A stretch of 25,570 nt of DNA from Firmicutes bacterium UBA5774 (lineage in GTDB: Bacteria > Bacillota > Clostridia > Peptostreptococcales > Anaerovoracaceae), in NCBI GenBank assembly GCA_002418625.1, contig DIEM01000018.1, positions 54,270 through 79,839 of the forward strand, given 5' to 3'. This document shows positions 5,562 through 13,677 of this stretch, in pieces. The translations under genes and the position numbers were made by a program. Positions within the stretch are counted from its first letter, which is position 1; every line of letters starts with the position of its first letter. The notes beneath the pieces were generated by a model. It saw nothing but the letters and a program-made list of their open reading frames with translations, did no database searches and was not told the DNA's origin.

Positions 5562-7022
5562 ATGGTACTTAATTACAGGATGATCGGCAGAGTATCCGGA
5601 ATGATCCTTTTGATATTGGGGATCGCCATGGTTCCTTGTGTTCTGATATCTCTTTTCTATGATGAAACCAGCACAGCTGTATCCTTTGTATATTCAATAG
5701 TGGTTATGCTGAGTCTGGGCCTTGCGGCACAGAAAATACCCATCTCTCCCAAAAAACCGACGCTACGAGACGCCTACATTATTGTGGCATTGTGCTGGAT
5801 CCTCGGCTCGATGCTTGGGGCAGTCCCATATGTTGTTTCAGGATCCATTCCGAATTATATCGATGCCTTGTTTGAATCTGTTTCCGGATTGACCGCGACC
5901 GGTGCGACACTGCTTTCAGATGTGGAGAGCCTGCCTCGGGGCATGCTGTTCTGGCGCTCGCTCACCCAATGGCTCGGCGGGATGGGGATACTGGTATTCG
6001 CGATCGCGATCCTTCCTGCTCTGGGCATCGGTATGCAGCAGCTGATGAAGGCCGAGACGCCGGGTCCCGTTCTTGACAAATTAACGCCCAAAATCGCCGA
6101 TACGGCCAAAATACTTTATATGATCTATATCTCGATGACATTGCTGGAATTCAGCCTTTTATCTATCGGCGGCCTATCGCCTTATGATGCTATATTGCAT
6201 ACATTTGGGACCGTCAGCTCAGGAGGCTTCTCAAATTATAACGATGGCATACGACACTTCGGCAGTATTTACATAGAAACTGTTACTTTCTTATTCATGA
6301 TTGCTGTCGGAATGAGTTTCCATGTTTTCTTTAGCATAGTAAAAGGCAAATGGAATGCTTTTATCGAAGACGCAGAAATTCGGCTCTATTTGATTATTAT
6401 TGGCATAGCGGCAATCGCATTATCTCTGAACCTTTTTTTATCAGGTACTTATGATTCGGTATCCGATGCGATCCGATTCGGATTTTTTCAGGCGGCAACA
6501 TCCTCATCAACGACAGCCTATCTTTCAGCCGAAGCTTATTTATGGACCGACTTCAGTAAAATGCTTCTGTTCGCATTGATGTTCATCGGCGGCTGCTCTG
6601 CGTCGACGGCCGGAGCGATCAAGGTCATTCGCTTTCTGGTTATTGCAAAATTGGTTCAGAGAGGATTTTTAGTGAGACTCCATCACCGGGCGATTCTACC
6701 GATAAAAATAAACGGAAGGCGTCTGCCTTCCGATACCGTCAATAGTATAACCGGTTTCATGATCCTTTATTTTGTTTTATTTGCCGCAGGCGCATTGCTG
6801 ATCTCACTTGACAATCACGGGCTTCTGATATCTGCCACCGCATCCGCCGCCGCTCTCGGCAATGGCGGCTGCTGCTTTGACCTTATCGATCCCAACATGA
6901 ATTTCAGCATATTTTCTGCTCCATCTAAAATCCTGTTATCATTTTTGATGCTCGCCGGCAGACTTGAATTGTTTACGATCATACTGCTTCTGACGCCAAG
7001 CTTCTGGAATCCAGATCATTGA
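5562..7022 (+). CDS. TrkH/KtrB-family potassium transporter subunit
   Basis: The 486-residue membrane protein has the four-fold M-P-M repeat of the Trk/Ktr/HKT superfamily. Pore loop 1 is SGLTATGATLL (about 109-119), loop 2 is TVSSGGFSNY (about 217-226), loop 3 is SSSTTAYLSAE (about 314-324), and loop 4 lies around ALGNGGCCFD (431-440). The C-terminus LLTPSFW is typical. Such proteins take up K+ (sometimes Na+) and need a cytoplasmic RCK subunit (TrkA/KtrA); none is encoded in the window. In loop 3, Ala319 stands where the filter Gly of STTG[FY] is expected. In loop 4 the usual NVGPG is replaced by NGGCC. GGAGG lies seven bases before the ATG. The convergent spo0A gene ends 10 bases away, with no clear terminator between. 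Confidence 0.88.
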   Translation: MVLNYRMIGRVSGMILLILGIAMVPCVLISLFYDETSTAVSFVYSIVVMLSLGLAAQKIPISPKKPTLRDAYIIVALCWILGSMLGAVPYVVSGSIPNYIDALFESVSGLTATGATLLSDVESLPRGMLFWRSLTQWLGGMGILVFAIAILPALGIGMQQLMKAETPGPVLDKLTPKIADTAKILYMIYISMTLLEFSLLSIGGLSPYDAILHTFGTVSSGGFSNYNDGIRHFGSIYIETVTFLFMIAVGMSFHVFFSIVKGKWNAFIEDAEIRLYLIIIGIAAIALSLNLFLSGTYDSVSDAIRFGFFQAATSSSTTAYLSAEAYLWTDFSKMLLFALMFIGGCSASTAGAIKVIRFLVIAKLVQRGFLVRLHHRAILPIKINGRRLPSDTVNSITGFMILYFVLFAAGALLISLDNHGLLISATASAAALGNGGCCFDLIDPNMNFSIFSAPSKILLSFLMLAGRLELFTIILLLTPSFWNPDH

Positions 7023-7032
7023 TTGCTCAACC

Positions 7033-7824
7033 TCAATCCAGCCGTATTCTATCCGCCACTCGCGCAATAAATTCTGAATTCGTTACCTTGGATGTATCGC
7101 TGTCAATATTATAACCGAGAAGTTCATTCATGCTTTCATGGGATCCCCTGCTCAGAGCGATGGCGATCGTGTTGCGCATGGCCCGTTCAACATTGATAGG
7201 CACTGTCTTGAACTTTGCCGCGATACCGGGATACAGCCGCTTGGTGACTGCATTGATCATGGTGTTGTCCTCAGCCACCATCAGTATTGCCTGCTTCAGA
7301 TATTGAAATCCTTTCAAATGTGAAGGAATGCCGACTTCATGAAGTATCCTTGTCACTTTCAGCTCAGCGCTTTCTTCATAATTGAGCCGATGCTGCACAG
7401 CCGTTTCGGCATGCTGGCCGGGCATTGCATCCTCCTTTATGTTTGAAGCCTTCAATTGCCTGATCCGCGATATGAGAACATCGATATCGAACGGCTTGAC
7501 CATAAAGAATGCCGCTCCCAGGCTCACTGCGATATTGGTGATCTTATCCTGTCCAAGAGCAGACATGATGATAAAGACCGGCTTTTTTTTGAGATTCGCT
7601 GCATTGATTTTTTCAAGGACGCCAAGACCATCAAGATGAGGCATTATGATATCCAGGATAACGACATCGGGCTCCTTTTCCCGGATAAGCTCGACCGTTT
7701 CAAGTCCGTTGCCCGCTATGCCGACAATCTCAAACCCGCTTTGTCTGCTGAGATACTCATGCAATATTTCACTGAAGTCTTCATTATCATCGGCGATCAC
7801 AATTCTAAGATTATTTTGCTGCAT
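7033..7824 (-). CDS. spo0A: Sporulation master response regulator Spo0A
   Basis: The 263-residue protein has an N-terminal receiver domain (about 5-125) with the acidic pair Asp12-Asp13, the phosphoacceptor Asp58 in VVILDIIMP, Ser88 and Lys110. After a linker (about 126-150) comes the Spo0A-specific DNA-binding domain, with HEVGIPSHLKGFQYLKQAI and the recognition region TKRLYPGIAAKF ... RAMRNTIAIALSRG. Phosphorylated Spo0A binds 0A boxes and starts sporulation. GGAGG lies seven bases before the ATG and overlaps the end of the upstream kinase gene, so translation is probably coupled. In many Bacilli and Clostridia the upstream neighbour is spoIVB; here it is a PAS histidine kinase, which is unusual. 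The identification is firm. Confidence 0.97.
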   Translation of the reverse strand: MQQNNLRIVIADDNEDFSEILHEYLSRQSGFEIVGIAGNGLETVELIREKEPDVVILDIIMPHLDGLGVLEKINAANLKKKPVFIIMSALGQDKITNIAVSLGAAFFMVKPFDIDVLISRIRQLKASNIKEDAMPGQHAETAVQHRLNYEESAELKVTRILHEVGIPSHLKGFQYLKQAILMVAEDNTMINAVTKRLYPGIAAKFKTVPINVERAMRNTIAIALSRGSHESMNELLGYNIDSDTSKVTNSEFIARVADRIRLD

Positions 7825-7837
7825 AGGTCATCCTCCG

Positions 7838-9901
7838 TTATTCAACAGTGCTATTTCTTGAGTTCCTGATCTGTTTCTTAAGGTAGACATCCGAAAACTC
7901 GACCGAAGCGGCTTCATCGATCCTGCTTTCCAGCATATGATCGCTTTTCAACTCGCATTGGTCAATCCTTTCTTTATGAGACGGAAGGACTACTGAAAAT
8001 GTTGCCCCCTTTCCCTCCGTGCTTTTAAGCGTCATTGATCCTCCAAGACTGCTGACCATCGACTTTACAAGATACAAACCCAAGCCGGTACCCTCTGCCT
8101 GCCGCGACAAGGTGCTGTCGACCTGCCCGAATCTCTGAAAAATAATACGCTGCTTGTCAGTTGGTATTCCTATCCCTTCATCCTTGACCTCGAGCTTGAA
8201 CGCGTCTTCTTTGCAGGAAAGCGATACGGTGATGCGCTTCCCCGGAGGTGTGAACTTGATGGCATTTGAAAGAAGATTCAAAAGGATACGTTCATATTTC
8301 TCGTCATCGATCGATACCGGAACGCTTTTATTATGCGTCTTGAAGGATAATTGAATATTTTTGCGAAGCGCATAAACATTGACTGAATCAATGATGGCTT
8401 TTGTCAGAGCAACAATCTCGACTGTTCGTTCACTGATCTTCTGATGGCCGGCCTGGATGCTTGATACCTGAAGCAGATTCTCCACCAGCCTGAGCTGCCT
8501 GAGAGAGTTTTGCCTGATCTTATTCAGATAACTGAGCGCCTTATCTGATAACTCGCTTGCACAGACAAGCTCCATCGTTTGAATAGCGGCATTGATGATC
8601 GAAATCGGCGTCTTGAATTCATGGGTGATCAGCATGACGAAATTGTCCTTGATCTCCATGGCTTCCTCCAAGATGAATTTTTCTTTCCTTTCCGCCTCCA
8701 GAAGTATCTTTTGCTGATTGAGGAGCAGCTCGTTGTACATCACGTTTTGAGTCACGTTTCGAACATTCAATATGATCATGGATAATTTACTTCGATTATA
8801 AACCGGCGTTGCGCTGACATCAAGATAGACTTTTTCGGTCACAGATTCAAACATAAGCCGCTTTTGGACGATTTTTTCGCCTAAAAGCGCACGGGAAATC
8901 GGCATTTCATCATAAGAAAGCACTTTTCCGAACATATCTTTGCATATGAAGGGCTCGCGGAAGGCAGAATCCTTGATCTTCTCATTCGTAAATGAAAGAA
9001 AATCCATCGCAGCTTCATTATACATGATGATTTTTCCGCTTTTGTTATATATGGCAAGTCCATCCGACATATTGTCTATGATCGCCTGCAGCTGGTCCTT
9101 TTGGGCTTTGAGAAGATCATTCATGCGGATCTGCTCAGTAACGTCCTGTATGCTTAATATGCCCAGCAGAAAATCGCCTTTGTCATCGTATACAGGTGCG
9201 CCATTTACCTTCATATATATATTCTTATGGCCTTCCCTGAAGCGGACGATATAGTCTGCTACCTTCTCGCCTCTCATGACTCGTGCTCCCGGGCTATCCA
9301 TATAATGGATCAGCCGGCCCTCGATGTCAAAGTGATCGGCTGTTTTAAACGCGTCCCCCACTGTTTTAAATTGCGGAAAATAATTAATGTAAAAATCTCT
9401 GGCATACTTGTTGAATGTGATATATTCTCCACGGCTGTCAAATATCAGAACTCCGTTTGACGTGTTCTCGATGATCGCTTCCAGCTTTTCATTCTGACGT
9501 TCAACTCTTTTATATTGCTCTTCGATCAGCTGTCGATTCAATATCGACTCTGTTATGTCATAGACGATCAAATAAAGCACCTGAAGACCATTGATCTCCA
9601 TCGGCACCGCGTGGATTTCCACATCCCTGATTTCTCCGCTTTTAAGCCTGTTGATGGCCTTAAAGCTATTATTGATCCGGAACCTTGCTTCATTTAAGGC
9701 GTTTTCAATGGCATCCGGATCTGCGACGATAATATCAGTAAATCGCTGCTCTTTCATTTCCTCGAGACTATAGCCGTAATACTCGCAGGAGGCTTTGTTG
9801 GCGTCGATCAGCTGCTTGCTTCCAATATCCAGCAAAACCATGATCGATGGATTATTTGTAAAAAAATCTTCGTAATAATTGTCATTCCACTTATCTTTCA
9901 A
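7838..9901 (-). CDS. Soluble three-PAS sensor histidine kinase, candidate Spo0A kinase
   Basis: This 687-residue protein has no membrane segment. It contains PAS domains at about 10-120, 140-258 and 270-387 linked by short helices. A HisKA domain follows (H-box LITHEFKTPISII, His427), then a HATPase domain with N-box LLSNAIKF (Asn546), G1 DEGIGIP (574-580) and G2 GTGLGLYLVK (604-613). The last 45 residues are a charged tail. It lacks a receiver or phosphotransfer domain, so it resembles the orphan kinases that phosphorylate Spo0A directly in clostridia. The gene starts with TTG at 9901, eight bases after AAGGAG, and its stop is 13 bases before spo0A. Direct phosphotransfer to Spo0A is inferred from the gene pair. 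The signal sensed is unknown. Confidence 0.93.
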   Translation of the reverse strand: MKDKWNDNYYEDFFTNNPSIMVLLDIGSKQLIDANKASCEYYGYSLEEMKEQRFTDIIVADPDAIENALNEARFRINNSFKAINRLKSGEIRDVEIHAVPMEINGLQVLYLIVYDITESILNRQLIEEQYKRVERQNEKLEAIIENTSNGVLIFDSRGEYITFNKYARDFYINYFPQFKTVGDAFKTADHFDIEGRLIHYMDSPGARVMRGEKVADYIVRFREGHKNIYMKVNGAPVYDDKGDFLLGILSIQDVTEQIRMNDLLKAQKDQLQAIIDNMSDGLAIYNKSGKIIMYNEAAMDFLSFTNEKIKDSAFREPFICKDMFGKVLSYDEMPISRALLGEKIVQKRLMFESVTEKVYLDVSATPVYNRSKLSMIILNVRNVTQNVMYNELLLNQQKILLEAERKEKFILEEAMEIKDNFVMLITHEFKTPISIINAAIQTMELVCASELSDKALSYLNKIRQNSLRQLRLVENLLQVSSIQAGHQKISERTVEIVALTKAIIDSVNVYALRKNIQLSFKTHNKSVPVSIDDEKYERILLNLLSNAIKFTPPGKRITVSLSCKEDAFKLEVKDEGIGIPTDKQRIIFQRFGQVDSTLSRQAEGTGLGLYLVKSMVSSLGGSMTLKSTEGKGATFSVVLPSHKERIDQCELKSDHMLESRIDEAASVEFSDVYLKKQIRNSRNSTVE

Positions 9902-9928
9902 GGCCTGCGCTCCTTTCCGATAAACATT

Positions 9929-9969
9929 GACTCGGCATTTACCGCCCGTAAAGCCGATTGCGCCGAGTC
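9929..9969 (-). promoter_or_regulatory. Two competing hairpins in the kinase leader
   Basis: The outer arms GACTCGGC (9929-9936) and GCCGAGTC (9962-9969) are a perfect 8-bp inverted repeat. The segment TCGGC-A-TTTAC-cgccc-GTAAA-GCCGA can instead form a 10-bp hairpin using part of one outer arm, so the two structures exclude each other. The element lies between the second permease gene and the kinase, a few dozen bases before the kinase Shine-Dalgarno sequence. There is no T-run after it on the minus strand, so it is not an ordinary terminator. It could attenuate readthrough or control translation. Confidence 0.4.
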
Positions 9970-10004
9970 AAAAACCCGTTTTGCCGCGGCAGCTGGCGAA
10001 TATT

Positions 10005-10946
10005 CTATTTTTCACCCTTCTCATACGGCAATCCGTCGGAGGCCGGAGCCACGGCTTTTCCTACAACACCGATAAGCGCAACAATGGTGGCCACATAAGG
10101 GATCATCAGCAGGAATTCAGGAGCCCAGCTGATGCCGATCGATTGTGCCTGTATCTGTATCGCTGATGTCAGACCGAAGAAAAGGCATGCGAACATGGCC
10201 CCAACGGGATGCCATTTCCCAAATATCATCGCGGCCAGAGCAATAAAGCCCTGCCCCGCGATCATGCCTTCCCTGAAAAGACTGATCGTGCCTATCGAAA
10301 GAGACGCACCAGCAAGCCCTGCCAGAAGGCCGCTCAACAGCACGCACAGCCATCTGATCCTGTAGACGTTGATTCCGACGGTATCGGCTGCCCGCGGATG
10401 CTCGCCGACCGCCCTGATCCTGAGTCCCAGGGGCGTTTTGAAGAGCACATAATAAGAAACGCCTACAAGTATAAAGGCTATGTATACAAAAGGTGTAAAT
10501 TTTGAAAACAAGTCTCCCAGCACCGGGATCTTCTCAAGAAATTCAAGAAAATCCGGATTCGTGGTCAAGGCTCGCGGCACAGATGGTGTCGAGCCGGAAC
10601 GATGCCAGATCATTTCAAGAAGGAACGCCGCCAGACTGACAGCGAGCAGATTGACGGCAACGCCTGCGATCACCTGATTGCCTCTCAGATTGATCGAAAG
10701 GACCGCGAGGATCGACGCCGCCATCATGCCGAAGGCCATGGAGGCCAGTACGCCCATCCAGGGATTGCTTGTCAGATGGGTGAACAGAACGGCGAAAAAC
10801 GCGCCTATGATCATGATACCTTCCAGCCCGATGTTGACAACACCGGATCTTTCAGAAAACACACCGCCCAGCGCTGCAAGTATGAGAGGCGTAGCCAGCC
10901 TGATCGCGGATGCAATCACTGCAAGTATTACCGCACCTTCCAACAT
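10005..10946 (-). CDS. Nucleoside ABC transporter permease (NupQ-like)
   Basis: This 313-residue BPD_transp_2 family permease has about eight to ten hydrophobic helices. The N-terminal motif GGVFSERSGVVNIGLEGIM and the GLRIRAVGEHPRAADTVGINVYRIR cytoplasmic loop are typical of the second permease of BMP-type nucleoside importers (B. subtilis NupQ, formerly YufQ). It should form a heterodimer with the preceding permease and be driven by the double ATPase. Its ATG directly follows the stop of the previous gene, and AGGAGG lies eight bases before the ATG. The substrate (guanosine, inosine or other nucleosides) is inferred from the family only. Confidence 0.92.
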   Translation of the reverse strand: MLEGAVILAVIASAIRLATPLILAALGGVFSERSGVVNIGLEGIMIIGAFFAVLFTHLTSNPWMGVLASMAFGMMAASILAVLSINLRGNQVIAGVAVNLLAVSLAAFLLEMIWHRSGSTPSVPRALTTNPDFLEFLEKIPVLGDLFSKFTPFVYIAFILVGVSYYVLFKTPLGLRIRAVGEHPRAADTVGINVYRIRWLCVLLSGLLAGLAGASLSIGTISLFREGMIAGQGFIALAAMIFGKWHPVGAMFACLFFGLTSAIQIQAQSIGISWAPEFLLMIPYVATIVALIGVVGKAVAPASDGLPYEKGEK

Positions 10947-12044
10947 TTATTCCGCCTCCTTTTCTATATTTTCTTTCTTGCGTCTCTCGGATATGAACTT
11001 GACGATCAATTCACCGGCTATAAACAGTAAAATTACCGCCTGGATGATACCGGTGATCTCTTTTGGGATCCCGGCAAGCTGCATCTGCCGGGCGCCGTTG
11101 TCCAGTATCCCGAAAAGAAGCCCGCTGGCCAGAACGCCCAGGGGATGATTGACGCCGACAAGCGCTACCGAAATGCCGGTGAAACCATATCCGGGCATCA
11201 TCGGAACCTGGTTTACCATGTATATGAGTCCGGTAACCTGTACAGCCCCGGATAGTCCGGACAGACCACCGGCGATGCCCATCGCCATCACGGTGTTCTT
11301 TTTCTTGCTTATACCGCCGTATTCAGCGGCGTCCGGGCTGAAACCCACGGATCTGATCTCGTAGCCGACCGTAGTCTTAAACAGAAGATAATATATCAAT
11401 ATGGCTGTGGCTATCGCAATGAATATGCCTGCATGAGCGCTCGAATAACCGAATTGCGGAATTACTTCGCTTAATTTCAGCAGCTTTGCTTGCTCAGGGA
11501 CAGCTACAGTGAATGCTTGCCTTGTTGATCCGGGGATCAGGTTTTCCGGATTAAGCACGGTCCGTACAAGATAATTCGATGTATGCAATGCGATATAATT
11601 CAGCATAATGGTCGTAATGACCTCGTGAATGCCAAACCGAGCCTTAAGAAAGCCGGCTATTCCTCCCCAGATCGCTCCCGCAAGAATTCCCATCAGCAAA
11701 ATCAATGGGATGAGCATGAATCCATTCAGATCCCTAAATACCCAGCCAGTGATGACGGCCATTATGCTTCCGGCAATATACTGGCCTTCCGCGCCGATAT
11801 TGAATAGCCCGCATCGGAATGCCAGCGCAACTGACAACCCAGTGAAAACGATCGGCGTCATTTTGTATAATGTCTCGCCAAAACTCGTCAGACTGCCAAG
11901 GCTGCCCCTGAAGAGCGCCGCGTAAGCGATGATCGGATTGCTGCCGGCAATGACGATGCAGATGCCGCCGATGACAAATCCCAGGATGACCGCAAAAATT
12001 GGAAGCCTGAAACTGTCCCACATTTTTTTCCATCTCTCGTTCAT
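10947..12044 (-). CDS. Nucleoside ABC transporter permease (NupP-like)
   Basis: This 365-residue BPD_transp_2 family protein has a basic N-terminus, a first helix at about 14-34, then the conserved PIVFTGLSVALAFRCGLFNIGAEGQ region, several further helices and the cytoplasmic loop YEIRSVGFSPDAAEYGGI. These match the first permease of BMP-type nucleoside importers. Its ATG overlaps the stop of the ATPase gene (ATGA), implying translational coupling. The C-terminal tail is highly charged, as is usual. Confidence 0.92.
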   Translation of the reverse strand: MNERWKKMWDSFRLPIFAVILGFVIGGICIVIAGSNPIIAYAALFRGSLGSLTSFGETLYKMTPIVFTGLSVALAFRCGLFNIGAEGQYIAGSIMAVITGWVFRDLNGFMLIPLILLMGILAGAIWGGIAGFLKARFGIHEVITTIMLNYIALHTSNYLVRTVLNPENLIPGSTRQAFTVAVPEQAKLLKLSEVIPQFGYSSAHAGIFIAIATAILIYYLLFKTTVGYEIRSVGFSPDAAEYGGISKKKNTVMAMGIAGGLSGLSGAVQVTGLIYMVNQVPMMPGYGFTGISVALVGVNHPLGVLASGLLFGILDNGARQMQLAGIPKEITGIIQAVILLFIAGELIVKFISERRKKENIEKEAE

Positions 12045-13579
12045 GAGCGTGCCTCCTCCAGTTGTCCACCTGCCATCATGATGCCGAGTTTACGCTCCGT
12101 AGCGTCCCGCGCATCGATCGTTCCGACGATCTTCCCTTGATATATGACTGCGATCCTGTCCGCCAGCCCCATAACCTCGTCCAGTTCCAGAGAAACAAGC
12201 AGGACGGCTTTATTGTGTTCACGCTGCTCAAGCAATCGTTTATGAACAAACTCTATCGAACCGACATCAAGACCTCTTGTCGGCTGTGCAGCGATCAGAA
12301 GCTGCGGGTTTTTATAGAATTCTCTGGCAATGATGACCTTTTGCTGATTGCCTCCGGACAGGGATTTGGCTTTGACATCCTCGTTCGGTGTTCTGACGTC
12401 GAATTCCTTGATCAGTACCTGTCCGTGCTTGTGGATCTCGCCGTAATTCATTAGTCCATTCTTGCTGAAGGGCTCTTCGGTATGATAGCCCAGAATCATG
12501 TTTTCCGCCAATGTATATTCCAGTATCAGGCCTCTTTTCTGCCTGTCCTCAGGTATGTGCCCGACCCCGGTCTTATTTATTTTTTTTGTGCTGTAATGTG
12601 TCGTATCGACACCGCTGATGCTGATCCCGCCCGATTCTACTTTTCTCAGTCCTGTCAGGGCCTCGACGAGCTCCTTCTGCCCATTGCCGTCAACGCCCGC
12701 AATCGCAAGGATCTCTCCGGCGCGCACTTCGAAACTGACATCCTTGACAGCCTCCAGTTTTCTGCTGTCGCGAACCTTGAGATTGTCGACTGCCAATATA
12801 ACTTCCCCGGCTGTCTTTTCTGTCTTGTCAGACGTCAGCTTGACCTTCCTGCCGACCATCAGCTCAGCCAGCGAATCTGCGTCTGTATCTTTTGTATGCA
12901 GGGTTTCGACGACCTTGCCCCTTCTCACAACGGTAATCCTGTCGCTCATGGACAATACTTCCTTAAGTTTATGCGTGATCAGAATGATGGATTTGCCTTC
13001 CTTTGTCAGATTGCGTAAAATATCACCCAGTTCATCTATTTCCTGCGGCGTCAGAACTGCGGTGGGTTCATCAAGTATAAGAATTTCCGCACCCCTGTAT
13101 AATGCTTTGAGGATTTCCACCCTTTGCTGCATGCCAACCGAAATATCATGCACCACACTGTTCGGATCGACTTCCAGACCAAATTCGTCTGATATCTTTT
13201 GCACATTGGCAACCGCAGTCTTCATGTCAAGCTTCAAGCCTCCGGATTTGGATGGTTCTTTCCCCAGAATAATGTTTTCCGCGATTGTAAACGGCTGTAC
13301 CAGCATAAAATGCTGATGCACCATGCCGATGCCCAGTTTTATTGCAGTGGTCGGACTCTTGATGTCATGCTTTTGACCGTTAATGATTATTTCTCCGGAC
13401 GTAGGCTGATACAGCCCATAGAGGATATTCATCAGGGTCGTTTTACCGGCGCCGTTCTCTCCCAGCAAAACATGTATCTCGCCTTTTTCAAGGGAGAAAT
13501 CGATTTTGTCATTTGCGACCACCCCGGGGAAAATCTTGACGATGTTTTTCATTTCGACAACTGTTGGCAAGTGGACCAC
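12041..13579 (-). CDS. Nucleoside ABC transporter ATP-binding protein with two nucleotide-binding domains (NupO-like)
   Basis: About 512 residues carry two ABC domains in tandem. The first has Walker A GENGAGKTT, Q-loop MVHQHFML, signature ISVGMQQRVEILKAL and Walker B ILILDEPTAVLTP. The second has a degenerate Walker A (DGNGQKEL), signature LSGGNQQKVIIARE and an altered Walker B region (LLIAAQPTRGLDVGSIE). This uneven pair is typical of NupO/XylG-type sugar and nucleoside importers. The start is uncertain. GTG at 13579 is four bases from AGAAAGG and fits best; TTG at 13582 or 13570 is possible. It lies downstream of the BMP lipoprotein gene across a hairpin and overlaps the next permease by four bases. 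Confidence 0.93.
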   Translation of the reverse strand: MVHLPTVVEMKNIVKIFPGVVANDKIDFSLEKGEIHVLLGENGAGKTTLMNILYGLYQPTSGEIIINGQKHDIKSPTTAIKLGIGMVHQHFMLVQPFTIAENIILGKEPSKSGGLKLDMKTAVANVQKISDEFGLEVDPNSVVHDISVGMQQRVEILKALYRGAEILILDEPTAVLTPQEIDELGDILRNLTKEGKSIILITHKLKEVLSMSDRITVVRRGKVVETLHTKDTDADSLAELMVGRKVKLTSDKTEKTAGEVILAVDNLKVRDSRKLEAVKDVSFEVRAGEILAIAGVDGNGQKELVEALTGLRKVESGGISISGVDTTHYSTKKINKTGVGHIPEDRQKRGLILEYTLAENMILGYHTEEPFSKNGLMNYGEIHKHGQVLIKEFDVRTPNEDVKAKSLSGGNQQKVIIAREFYKNPQLLIAAQPTRGLDVGSIEFVHKRLLEQREHNKAVLLVSLELDEVMGLADRIAVIYQGKIVGTIDARDATERKLGIMMAGGQLEEARS

Positions 13580-13624
13580 CAAACCTTTCTTGAATTTAAA
13601 CCGGCATTGAATTTGTCTTAATTT

Positions 13625-13659
13625 ATAATAAGGCCAGGCAGGATGCCTGACCTTATTAT
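13625..13659 (-). terminator. Hairpin between the BMP lipoprotein and ATPase genes
   Basis: AATAAGG and CAGGCA pair with TGCCTG and CCTTATT around a 3-base loop with one mismatch, and the minus-strand sequence after it is AT-rich. It lies after the lipoprotein stop (13678) and before the ATPase start. A weak terminator or mRNA-stabilising hairpin here would give more binding protein than transporter, as is common for ABC importers. Confidence 0.65.
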
Positions 13660-13677
13660 TATGGTGAATACTTGCGA

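Noticed and set aside
7010..7050. Bidirectional terminator between the converging trkH-type gene and spo0A
   Set aside because: Only a weak 5-bp GATTG/CAATC pairing is present and there is no T-run in either direction.
10602..11148. Plus-strand open frames opposite the two nucleoside permeases
   Set aside because: The permeases are clear family members; these frames are codon-position shadows without start signals.
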